DNA of 64,000 nt from Batillaria attramentaria (Eukaryota > Mollusca > Gastropoda > Batillariidae): assembly GCA_018292915.2 (NCBI GenBank), contig JACVVK020000376.1, positions 572,501 through 636,500 of the forward strand, written 5' to 3'. Every line of letters begins with the position of its first letter. Positions within the stretch are counted from its first letter, which is position 1. The notes under the pieces were generated by a model that searched no databases, was not told where the DNA came from, and worked only from the letters and a program-made list of their open reading frames with translations. Positions 56,072-64,000 of the stretch are shown here, piece after piece. A program made the position numbers and the translations under genes.

Positions 56072-59000
56072 TGTGTGTGTGAGAGGCAACCGAACTGACT
56101 TGGTTGGAATTGAACTAACATACTGGGTACAGTCGGTCTACCAGGGCCCGTATGTAAAAGTCGAGGTTAATTTAACCCACGGCTACGGGCCTTACCCAGA
56201 CTAGGACAAAAGAAACCCAAAAGCAAAATTAAATTTTAAAAAAAGCGAAAGAAAGAAGAAAAAATCCTTCTATAACAGCTTATGCGCCTTGCTGGAATGG
56301 GCCCGCTTCTTGACTTAAAACAAAAAACAACAGAAAATTTAACCCTAGAGCTAGTTTAGTTCGAGGTTAGACTCTAGCCCGGGGCTAAAAGCCCTGACCT
56401 CGACTTTTACATACGGGCCATGGGCTTTAGGGGAAGCAAGCCCTGATCCTACCCAACACTAACCTGTCGCACGGGACAGACTCATGGTTTCCCATGGTAA
56501 CATACACAGGCTTCTCGGGCAGGTATTTTCGGAACAGTCCTGCAAACCGTTCCAGGTTGGACAGTTGGGCGGTTCGGGTTTGATTCCACACATCATGGGC
56601 CGGGATGTCACCCGTGAAGATCACGTAGTCAAACTGAGGTGATACGAGGAGTTAAACATGGAATTGCTGTGTGATACGAGGAGTTAAACATGGAATTGCT
56701 GTGTGATACGAGGAGTTAAACATGGAATTGCTGTGTGATACGAGGAGTTAAACATGGAATTGCTGTGTGATACGAGGAGTTAAACATGGAATTGCTGTGT
56801 GATACGAGGAGTTACACATGGAATTGCTGTGTGATACGAGGAGTTAAACATGACCGGAATTGCTGTGTGATACGAGGAGTTAAACATGGAATTGCTGTGT
56901 GATACGAGGAGTTAAACATGGAATTGCTACATTAACTGTGAGAAAAAGGAAAGCAAAACAACAATCTTTCATTTCAGTTTGATTTTTAAATTTAAATTTG
57001 AGTGTTTCTTGCTTGTTCTAGCTGCTAGAAGAAAGAAAAAAAAAAACACCTGATCTTTGATGTCGGCCAGATGCTGGAATAGCATCTCGAGGGTGTTCCA
57101 TGGTGTGTCACAGCCACGGAAGTCTCCCCACTTGCCCGCCTCTCTTGACTTGTTTGGGGCTAAAATAATGATAATGGTAATGAATCGTACTTATATAGGG
57201 CAAATTCTCCCGCATTCATACCAACAAATATGCCCCCCCCCCCCCCCCCCCCCACACACGCACACAATCACGAAACGAAAGAAAATCCGTGGATGGACTA
57301 CCTCTGGACCAGTCCTTAAGCAAGAGTCACTGACACATCTTGGCATCAGTTTTGGCTACATACTAGGGCGCACTTCATTGCCTTCAGGGGATAAACAAAG
57401 TATTATTGAATTGAATACTAGCACAAATACTGTCCCACATCAACGCAAAACAAAGAACCTTCACTGCGAGTAGTGCGGTTTTATGCATGTGACCCCCCTC
57501 AATCCCAGGGGCCGGTGTAGCAGTCCAGATTATACCCCGTCTGGAGTATACCCCCGTATAAACTGGCCTAGCCCAGACTATACCCCCGTATAAACTGGCC
57601 TAGCCCAGACTATACCCCCGTATGAACTGGCCTAGCCCAGACTATACCCCGGGGTGTACTCTGGCCTAGGCCCGTTTAACCCTCTCCTGCCCACTTTAAC
57701 CCCCCTACCACGGACGACCAGAGAGAGAAAGACTGAGAAACGTACACGCAAACGGCCGTGTACAAAAATTTAGTGAACTCTGTTCACAGGTGGGTATATT
57801 CCGGGCAGGACTGAGGGGGTGAATCCGGCCTGGGCTGATCTATACCCAGGGGATTGAACCGGCCTAGGCTACTTTATACCCGAGGGTATAAAGTAGCCAG
57901 GGGTATACTCTGGCTTGTTACACCGGGCCCCTGTCGCCTTTCACTTTATAAGTTCCTCTGCTTCAGAATGTCCAGATCTTCCTTCTCCACCACCAGCATT
58001 ACAAAGCTAAACATTACGTGTCCTGCCACGGGACGTCAACACAGAATGCTGTTTGGATCCACCCACAAATCAACCATTAGTTCATGGTATGCTCAGTCAG
58101 GGCTACCCATGCGTGTTCGGGGACTCCACATCCTCGATTAGGTTTCTCTGCTGTGCACTTATCTGTTTCTTTGGAAATGCTGATGCTGCGAACTGGTTTA
58201 TTGAGCCGAGGAGATGATAAGTTGCAATATTTGCTGTATATGCGCTTAGTATTTATGTTTGTTTTACCTAGCTGTAATTGCTATTTGTTTTCTACGCTTT
58301 TTTTTGTAATCGGGAGTTCGAGAAATTAGCATGAAGGCGCAGCGTCTCCTGCATGTCCTAGGTTTATATTGCCCCGTAGACCAGTTTGCATCATTTGTCC
58401 AACGTAACATGTTTGTTTTTGTCAGTTTTGTTTTTTTGTTTCTTCAAGTAGTGCGGGCACACTCAGACGTGAAGTAGTCTTTGTGGCTTGCGCGGCTTTA
58501 AGCTCTAACAAGATGGCCACCAGCCCAATATGTTGTTTCCATTTAGTGACGTGCTGTCGTCGTGCTCGTTGTGTCATGTATGCTGCCCGCGCGCACACGT
58601 ACACAAGCTCTCTGACATCAAGCATGCTGACATAAAGAAAGTACTGGAAACCCTTTCCGTGCCTCTTTGAGCTCGCAAAACCCCAAACACATGAGGTCGT
58701 GTTAGCCTAAAAACTCACTCACTCCCTTTTGAAATGCTGAAGGCAGCACAGCCCTGCCTTGGCGTACCTGGATTGGCGTCGAAAGCGCGGCAACAGAGTG
58801 GTTCCCCACACTCAGCATCGGCCCCCGCCCGATACTCGATGTCCAGGTGGATGTCGGTCAGCTGCAGCACGCGAACTGTGGGAGAGCCGGGCTGCGAAAG
58901 GGAGGTCAAGGTTAAAAAAGAAAGTTGATGCTGCAGATGGAGGCGAATTCTTCTATTGTTACGGCATTTCACTTCATTCAGACTCAATAAATCTACCACC

Positions 59001-61120
59001 TTTCGGCGGATTTCCACCTTTGGATAAAAATTTTCCTTCCACCAAAAAGTGGTTCCTCACCTGAAGAACTTAAGTTAAAATCATGCAAAATACACCAAAT
59101 TGCACAGATTTTAATCTAATTCTTCCTTCTCTGAAGCTCGTAAAATCATGCAAAATGCACCAAACTGCACAGATTTTAATCTAATTCTAAAACTTTTCCC
59201 CCCCAAAAAGTGTTTCGTCCTCAGAAGCGCGTAAAATCATACAAAAATGCGTCAACTTGCACAGATTTCAGTCTAAAGTTGTTGTTTTTTTTTATATTAA
59301 GTCCGAGGGAGCATGCCCCCTTCCCCTCCCCCCCCCCACCGGGACACCCCTCGCATAACGTGTCGCAGATGTGCGCTCGTCAGTGGCTTTGCCACATCGT
59401 CACTAAAATGCAACACACTTTTCCTCCACTTTTCATGAACCATTTTAAGCCCGGATCAAGGACTACTCTACCAAGGACTACTCTACCCAGGACTATCCTA
59501 CCAAGGACTACTCTACCAAGGACTACTCTACGAGAGTAGTCCTTGGCCCGGATATATTATGTTAAGCTCCTAAGAGTTTACCTTTGGTAGTACCCGAGGT
59601 TTGACGGGTGGCTTTGGTGTGTCCGACATGGTGATGTTCCACATGACACCGGGGTAGAATGGCGTGGCGCACGCTTTACCCAGTACCATGCCACACAGCT
59701 CGTCAGGGTCGAGCACTGTTCCTCGCAGAATGGGCAGAACCACTTCCTGGTCGGACACACAAAAAAATCCCAAAGTTATACTGTGGTGTTTTCACTTTTT
59801 AGTGTGATACTTTTCTCTAGAGACGAACAGCAAAGAATCTGGACGCAGGACTGAAAACTGACAGCGCTAACTCTAAAGGGTTCAAACCCGACCATCCCCT
59901 GCCAACTATATGATAAGACTGGTTACCGGCCCCCGTAGTGTAGTGGTTAGCACTTCGGACTATGGACCGGGAGACCCGGGTTGGAATCCCAGCCGAGGCA
60001 AGCGGGATTTTTCCTATCTAGGTCGGCTCCTACCCAGAGCGGGTGTGCTATTGGCCCGACGGGGAGGCTGTTGCCACACAGCCGAGCTTCGCCCACTTCA
60101 CGGGTGCGACTTTGGGGGGTGCTTCCCTTGGTATGACACGTCTTATGATGTGGATGATTACACGGCCGGCACCGCAGGTGCCGTAATTCCCGGGCCTGGT
60201 TAATGCCGGGATATTTATGACAGGAAGCGTGGAATGCGGCCCTGTCCCGCAGTCCCAAACCACATGGACCTCCATAGCATCATCTTACTATCATCCTCAG
60301 CTCCATCATCATGCATAATAATAATTGTCCCAGTTCCGAGTCCTCCATGGGTTCCACCCATGACCTGGGAGGAACACCACTGGAGCTGGCAAAGAGTTTG
60401 GGCTGCAAAAAAAAAAAAAACCCAAAAAACCCCAAGCCACCGCACACCAGTAGGAGCAACTTCAAGCTACTGTTACCCAAGGCGTGAGCCTTCCCCCATA
60501 GCCGGAAGCCGCTATGATCAGAATGCATAATAGTGGCTTAAAGTGGCTCGTAGTGATCTGAAGATTTCAACTGAAATTGTGATTTTGCATGGGCTTTCAA
60601 GAGCTGAGCACACCCATGCAACTGAGCCCACATCCATTTTAGCTGCCACGACTGTCAGTCATTATTCATAACTCACCGCGTACAGTGGTACGATCAAGTC
60701 ACAGATTCGGTCGTCTTCGATTTTGTAGACCTTGCAGATGTCCTTGGCCACTTTGATGATTTCCTCAGTCGTCTTCTGCTGACGGACCAGGTCTTGGAGA
60801 CGACCCACAATCAGTTTGCAAGCGTCGCAAGTCAGTTTAGAACTCAAACCCTCACGACTCCGAGCTTGAATCGAAATCTTTTTCTGAGGAAATTCGGACG
60901 TGAGTTCTTGGAGTTTGGATGAATTTCGCTCTGCGGTTTTCACTCCGTTTTCGGCATTCCTGGTGAGGCTCGATTTTTCTATATTGTCGTCAAACCTTCC
61001 CACCATTTTTGCTTGTGATCTTTCTGCATGCTCACCTCGATTGCTCTGTGAGTGCGTTGTGGAAGTAACTGCTAGCAGAAGCATTAACAGGAATGCGAAG
61101 AAAACTCGGCACTTCCACAT
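49620..61120 (-). CDS. SMPD1: Acid sphingomyelinase, SMPD1-like, copy A (13 coding exons, 620 aa)
   Basis: Coding exons on the minus strand: 60677-61120, 59582-59746, 58768-58891, 57050-57159, 56464-56633, 55234-55341, 54621-54701, 54174-54261, 53746-53822, 53142-53334, 51961-52050, 50632-50726, 49620-49737. GT/AG borders and phases agree; 1863 bases, 620 residues against about 630 in human ASM. Residues 1-24 look like a signal peptide ([14 protein letters not shown] core). A saposin-B domain at ~96-178 has six cysteines (98, 101, 129, 140, 166, 174). The metallophosphatase domain keeps D216 and H218 (LTDIHLD), D290 and H294 (GDIPAH), N330-H331 (MGNHE), H436 (LLSHHEPG) and H468-H470 (GHTH), the positions known to bind two zinc ions. 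The C-terminal helical domain ends [24 protein letters not shown] and stops there, without the tail holding the terminal zinc-releasing Cys of human ASM. The enzyme cleaves sphingomyelin to ceramide and phosphocholine in lysosomes or after secretion. An acceptor-like tttacag lies 11 bases before the ATG. Confidence 0.95.
50182..50218. repeat. C homopolymer, 37 bases, after a GC-rich element tail
   Basis: An uninterrupted C-run in the last intron of the sphingomyelinase gene, preceded by gggggtgctgccccctgacc and gccggggcgttgcccc, a compensating G/C-rich block typical of a transposon edge. A minus-strand poly-Gly frame over it is an artefact. Confidence 0.85.
50894..51693. mobile_element. Tc1/mariner-type MITE, TA-flanked
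   Basis: The element 50896-51691 (796 bp) has perfect 12-bp inverted ends CAGTCAAACCTG / CAGGTTTGACTG, each flanked by TA, the duplication made by Tc1/mariner transposases (family knowledge). Repeated words like cggtcacc and ggccacctgt lie under both ends. It has no transposase frame. It sits in the intron between exons 50632-50726 and 51961-52050. Confidence 0.75.
51789..51828. repeat. (AC)n microsatellite
   Basis: About 20 ac dinucleotides about 130 bases downstream, on the minus strand, of sphingomyelinase exon 51961-52050. Confidence 0.95.
52053..52378 (-). mobile_element. SINE-B, 5'-truncated, abutting a splice acceptor
   Basis: The 3' end (att)n and the body to gaaggaaaaattct match the copies at 48708 and 61795, but the tRNA-like head is missing: similarity stops at 52378. 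The (att)n tail ends at the acceptor attattaacag of exon 51961-52050, so the SINE's 3' end directly precedes the exon on the transcribed strand. Confidence 0.85.
52985..53110. repeat. GT / GTGC / GC mosaic microsatellite beside a splice donor
   Basis: (gtgc)n, then (gt)n of about 29 units, then (gtgc)n of about eight units, then a (gc)n run at 53099-53110. All 126 bases alternate purine and pyrimidine almost without break. It starts about 30 bases into the intron after exon 53142-53334 (minus strand). Confidence 0.95.
54922..55012 (+). mobile_element. SINE-A, 5'-truncated, plus strand
   Basis: Only the 3' half remains: cgttgtcccgtctttgatat, cacccgcatgtggtgg and aaaaggacgttaaaccccca, ending in acccacccaccc. 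The tRNA-like head is absent. It is in a sphingomyelinase intron, antisense to the gene. Confidence 0.75.
55085..55198. repeat. (AC)n / (GCAC)n microsatellite, ~114 bases
   Basis: About 35 ac dinucleotides followed by cgcacgcacgcacgcatgca. The array ends about 36 bases from the donor of exon 55234-55341, inside the intron. Confidence 0.95.
55845..55993. repeat. Dispersed repeat E, uninterrupted copy
   Basis: The segment holding ttttcgggttgggcc, aacggttccctgacggtgct, tgcagcaaacacgagtatga, cactcccactaagccaaatt and cacgcagatataaattaatt matches 62985-63325, where a SINE-A is inserted. The copy here shows the unoccupied site. A (gt)n array follows at 55994-56080. Confidence 0.85.
56145..56419. 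mobile_element. MITE with GGCCCGTATGTAAAAG ends
   Basis: Perfect inverted ends of 22 bases beginning GGCCCGTATGTAAAAGTCGA enclose 275 bp. Subterminal words ggttaatttaaccc and ggttagactctagcc add further symmetry. It lies 45 bases from the donor side of exon 56464-56633. No target duplication is obvious; no coding frame. Confidence 0.8.
56640..56935 (+). repeat. Minisatellite, 32-bp unit, nine copies, abutting a splice acceptor
   Basis: Nine units of gatacgaggagttaaacatg followed by gaattgctgtgt. Unit 6 has ttacac for ttaaac and unit 7 has a 4-base insertion (accg). The first unit starts 7 bases outside exon 56464-56633, so the acceptor and its upstream tract (minus strand) are made of repeat sequence. 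Confidence 0.97.
57180..57430 (+). mobile_element. Repeat remnant, possible LINE 3' region
   Basis: Starts with aatcgtacttatatagggca, a block shared in type with 6380-6450, contains a C-tract at 57233-57252, and ends gggataaacaaagtattatt gaattgaat, a common style of LINE 3' end. No ORF2 similarity found, so the assignment is weak. Confidence 0.4.
57506..57933. mobile_element. hAT-like MITE with internal 31-bp array
   Basis: Inverted ends CAGGGGCC(C)GGTGTA, with agtatacccc further in, enclose 428 bp. Inside, four near-identical units of about 31 bases (gcccagactatacccccgta, then taaactggccta) run from about 57530 to 57670, and related inverted words recur near 57850-57915. CAGGG ends suggest hAT; an 8-bp target duplication is not seen. 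It lies in a sphingomyelinase intron. Confidence 0.72.
59455..59550. repeat. 15-bp tandem repeat ending in a hairpin
   Basis: Five units of aaggactactctacc with small changes, followed directly by the inverse agagtagtccttgg. The outer words gcccggatcaagg and ccttggcccggat are also inverted, so the whole can fold as a stem with a repeated arm. In a sphingomyelinase intron. Confidence 0.85.
59927..60415 (+). mobile_element. SINE-C, tRNA-derived, plus strand
   Basis: The head ggcccccgtagtgtagtggt, tagcacttcggac and cgggttggaatcccagcc has an A box (TAGTGTAGTGG) and a B box (GGTTGGAATCC). The body runs through tacccagagcgggtgtgcta and cggcaccgcaggtgccgt to an A-tract at 60408-60420. It is longer than SINE-A and SINE-B and is the only copy in the window. 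In a sphingomyelinase intron, antisense. Confidence 0.78.
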
Positions 61121-62732
61121 TCTTGATGGTCTGTAAATTTCAAATTACCTACTAATGAAAACTAACATCAACACCACAAATGGAAAACGACAGTAAAGTC
61201 AAAAAGCCAAAGTCTTGTGATTTAGTTGACATACGCCTAGTTAAGAATGTCCATGCCTCAGTGCATTGTTAAGCAGTTCTACCCACAAAGTATGTATCAG
61301 TAGTCTGAAGGAGTTTAGACGTCCAGTGAAAATCAAGTCAGATTCCAACTGAATTTGATGACACTGTTTCCAAACATCGAAACTTGAGACAATCGCAAGT
61401 TTCGCCCCTAAGGTTCGTAATCGTTTCAAAAAGTGTTACGCTGATACCATAACACGTCTGTCGCGAAAGGAAAAAGTTCAGTGGTTATACAGATGGCTCG
61501 ACAACAGCTGATAACCGCACATTACTGTTTCGATATACGTTCAGTGCAAAGATTGGCAATCTCGCTAGTGCGACTGTACGTACCTGCGCGGTAATTATGT
61601 TCTTCACTGGGATGTACGCGTTAAGTACACCCGGGTAGGACACTCACCAAGCTGTTATCGCCTCGTAATATTTCGATCAGACATTTAAAGTGAGTTAGCT
61701 TTTGTGTAAAACGCGAATAAGCTGATTTACCCATGACGTGGGTGAAAAACGGTGTTGCTTATCTTGCTATTGTTGTTCTTTTTGTTAATAATAATAATAA
61801 TAATGAGTGTTGTATAGGCGCTTTACCCAATTTCATGAATCGGCTCAAAGCCGAACTGAACCCAACACGCACGCTCACGTGAATCACACGCATTCTCTCA
61901 CACACTGGACATAAACACATTACAATCACGTGGTGCGAAGGGTCAGCCCAGCTATTTAACTTTAGAATTTTTTTTTAAATTTGGTGGGCTGAACATTTCC
62001 AAAGCAGAGGGGGAGGAAGCCGGAGTATCCGGAGAGAACCCCCGACGATCGGCCCGAATGAACGGTACCACATAGTCATACGAGAAGGAAAAATTCTTTG
62101 CCCCGAGTGGGACTTGAACCCTTGACCTCTCGCATTGGTGACAAGTCTCTTAATCACTAGACCACCGACCGCCGACTGGTGCTGGTGGTGGTGGTGGTAA
62201 GGGGGAGCAAAGGCCGGAAAATAAACAAAACTGATACAACACATCGGACACTGACTTTCAGATTTAGTGCCAGTGTGTATTTTTCGTGCAACAACTCTTG
62301 GTAGGCTGTGGCGTCCAACGTTGGAAATAACCAGAACTCACACACAAGATCATACTCAATTACATGTATATACAACAAGGCCAGCGCCCCAGATACACTC
62401 AACTTTACTGCGTCGTTGTTTGTGTAATCCATTTCACAGAAACAGCCAAAGTTTTAATGCAAAACTCAGACAAAATTAAGACGAATGATATTCAATATAT
62501 GATTGATGTAATTAAAACCGATTTTCAATAGAATGACCATACCATAATCTCATAATTATAAGTTTGATACAAGATGCGTTAGGTGAGATGTGGAATTAAA
62601 CACACACAAAAAATAACACCAAAGCATACCATACCATCCCAATACACACACAATACTAATACACAAACTTCAGACCAGATTTAACATATATACAAATGTA
62701 TTTTACCGTTGCAAGCATGAAATGCACATGTT
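61121..62732. promoter_or_regulatory. Space between the tandem sphingomyelinase genes
   Basis: About 1.6 kb between the start codon of copy A and the stop codon of copy B, both on the minus strand. It should hold the copy A promoter and the copy B 3' UTR. The only clear element is the SINE-B at 61795-62172. No TATA box or polyadenylation site could be assigned with confidence. Confidence 0.4.
61795..62172 (-). mobile_element. SINE-B, nearly full length, minus strand
   Basis: Same order as the copy at 48708 with small deletions (for example the gccgcg near the 3' end and part of the atttcggaattt block). The tRNA-like head ggtcggtggtctagtgatta, then the T-arm with ttcaagtcccactc, is intact except for single changes. 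The (att)n tail is at 61795-61810. Confidence 0.88.
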
Positions 62733-64000
62733 TTAAAGATCATTACATATATCAGCATCGTCGGCCCGGGCTTTCTTAATTTTGCATAACTTGTCGTACT
62801 TGCATCCCCAGTCTGTGCAGGGGCTGGTTCCCGCAGACTTGTAGTAAAATCTGGTAAAAGAAAATGTTTCCCCAATAGGCATATCCTCAAAAACAGTACG
62901 GACTGCATATTCTGAAAGCAGACTAGTATGTAAAGGGTTCTCAGAGCACATAGCACATTTCGTATCGCGCACGAGTATCTCCACGTTTTTGACTCTTTTT
63001 CGGATTTAGCCTTGTATACTGATCATGCAACATTAGCGGTTCCTTGACGGCTCTTACTGCAGCAAACACGAGTATAATCAAAGTGCAACACTCCTACTAA
63101 GCCAAGGGTGGGTGGGTGTTTGGGGGTTTAACGTCCTTTTCCACCACATACGGGTGGTATCAAAGACGGGGGAACGATGAAAAAGCCAGCACAAATATTT
63201 GGCTCCAGCCGGGATACGAACTCACGATCCGAGCATTAGAAGTCGAACGCTCTACCATTCGGCCACCCCGGCTCCCCTACAAAGCCAAATTTTAATCCAC
63301 GCAGATATAAATTAATTATGTCAGATCAAGTTTTGTTAGTGCGGACACTGGTGCACAACCCCAAACTTACTTGGAAGGAATTGAGTTAAATACTGTTTGT
63401 GGAAGCATTTCAGACAGGTTTACGTTTACCTGAACTTCTAACAAACGCGAAGTCACCATCCACACAAGAACAAGTTTCGTGGAATGAAGACGATACAGGC
63501 AGAAATATTACACGGCTTTGTCACCTTTGCGTACGACATTCATTTTACTGGCTGGATTAAACTCTTACGTCTAGCAGGCTTTTCGCAAAGACGACCATTG
63601 GTCTATTCCTTGGTCTAGGAGGGCCACTCATTATTGTTTTGCAACCTGGTTTTTTCAGCAACACTTACAACCAATCTGTCTACTACCAGTTTTTAGAAGA
63701 CCTCCCCCCCCCCCCCAATCAGCCTGCACACATTTTGCCATCCTCTCAAACCATTTATCCATGACACCTGACCACGCTGACTGGGGTATGTCCAAAATGA
63801 CACCCTAAAAGAATGCTCGGGCATCTTCGGCGCTCAAAAACTGCTTTCCCTTCACCTGCCTCTTGACGGAAGGGAACAAAAACGGGTGGCTAAGTCAGTG
63901 GAAAAGGGTGAGTGGGTGACCAGCTGAACATTACTGTAGAACAAGTGCCCGGACTTACGTGTTGTACATCTGGAACAAAGTGTCGTTGGCCTTCATCCTG
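62733..64000 (-). CDS. SMPD1: Acid sphingomyelinase, SMPD1-like, copy B (3' end only)
   Basis: Two exons are visible on the minus strand: the last, 62733-62850 (stop 62733-62735), and the start of the 3' side of the penultimate one, 63959-64000, which runs off the window. The last exon encodes [38 protein letters not shown] and has exactly the length of the copy A last exon (118 bases), with about 25 nucleotide differences. The 42 visible bases of the penultimate exon are identical to copy A positions 50632-50673. Both copies share splice positions, orientation and the same C-terminal end, so this is a tandem duplicate. The rest of the gene must lie beyond 64000. Confidence 0.93.
62985..63325. 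repeat. Dispersed repeat E, copy interrupted by SINE-A
   Basis: Sequence homologous to 55845-55993, split by the SINE-A at 63107-63282. Left part: agcggttccttgacggctct to actcctactaagccaa; right part: aaagccaaattttaatccac to aaattaatta. It lies in the last intron of sphingomyelinase copy B. Confidence 0.83.
63107..63282 (-). mobile_element. SINE-A, full length, with target duplication
   Basis: The cleanest minus-strand copy: gggtgggtgggtgtttgggg, tccttttccaccacatacgg, aaatatttggctccagccgg and the head gctctaccattcggccaccc. It is flanked by aagccaa on both sides, and the related sequence at 55845-55993 has one aagccaa and no insert, which confirms its borders. Confidence 0.9.
63326..63958. 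other. Remainder of the copy B last intron
   Basis: No exon or element recognised. A C-tract is at 63703-63716. Confidence 0.5.

Noticed and set aside
59910..60203. Plus-strand frame of 97 residues
   Set aside because: It is the body of the tRNA-derived SINE-C.

Overview
The window is animal nuclear DNA: genes split into many short coding exons with GT/AG introns, very dense dinucleotide repeats, several tRNA-derived SINE families, non-LTR retrotransposon remnants and many small inverted-repeat transposons. The protein set and repeat style suggest a lophotrochozoan, most likely a gastropod mollusc. That placement is an inference from the sequence alone.

Four protein-coding genes and the 3' end of a fifth could be rebuilt exon by exon, with intron phases that agree throughout. 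From left to right: (1) 1-14.1 kb has no recognisable host gene and holds LINE fragments, SINEs, a 22-bp minisatellite and MITE-like elements. (2) 14.86-27.75 kb, minus strand: ROGDI, 11 coding exons, 280 aa. (3) 32.67-42.67 kb, minus strand: SANBR/KIAA1841-like SANT-BTB protein, 18 coding exons, 664 aa. (4) 43.8-45.1 kb: a large palindrome, interrupted by a foldback element with a 9-bp target duplication, in the head-to-head space between SANBR and the next gene. (5) 45.36-48.09 kb, plus strand: a 176-aa single-domain rhodanese-like protein, 4 coding exons. (6) 49.62-61.12 kb, minus strand: an acid sphingomyelinase (SMPD1-like), 13 coding exons, 620 aa, with signal peptide, saposin-B domain and a complete metallophosphatase site. 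(7) 62.73-64.0 kb, minus strand: the last exon and part of the penultimate exon of a second, tandem SMPD1-like gene that runs off the window.

The genes do not form an operon or an obvious pathway. ROGDI (linked to V-ATPase assembly) and acid sphingomyelinase both relate to acidic compartments, but their proximity may be chance. The most informative observations are the tandem sphingomyelinase duplication with unequal divergence of neighbouring exons, two transposon insertions whose empty sites can be seen inside this same window, repeats that abut splice acceptors in the sphingomyelinase gene, and an intronic satellite in ROGDI built around repeated TCAAGGTCA nuclear-receptor-type half-sites. 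I found no CRISPR array, no clear RNA gene other than tRNA-derived SINE heads, and no convincing novel multi-gene system.
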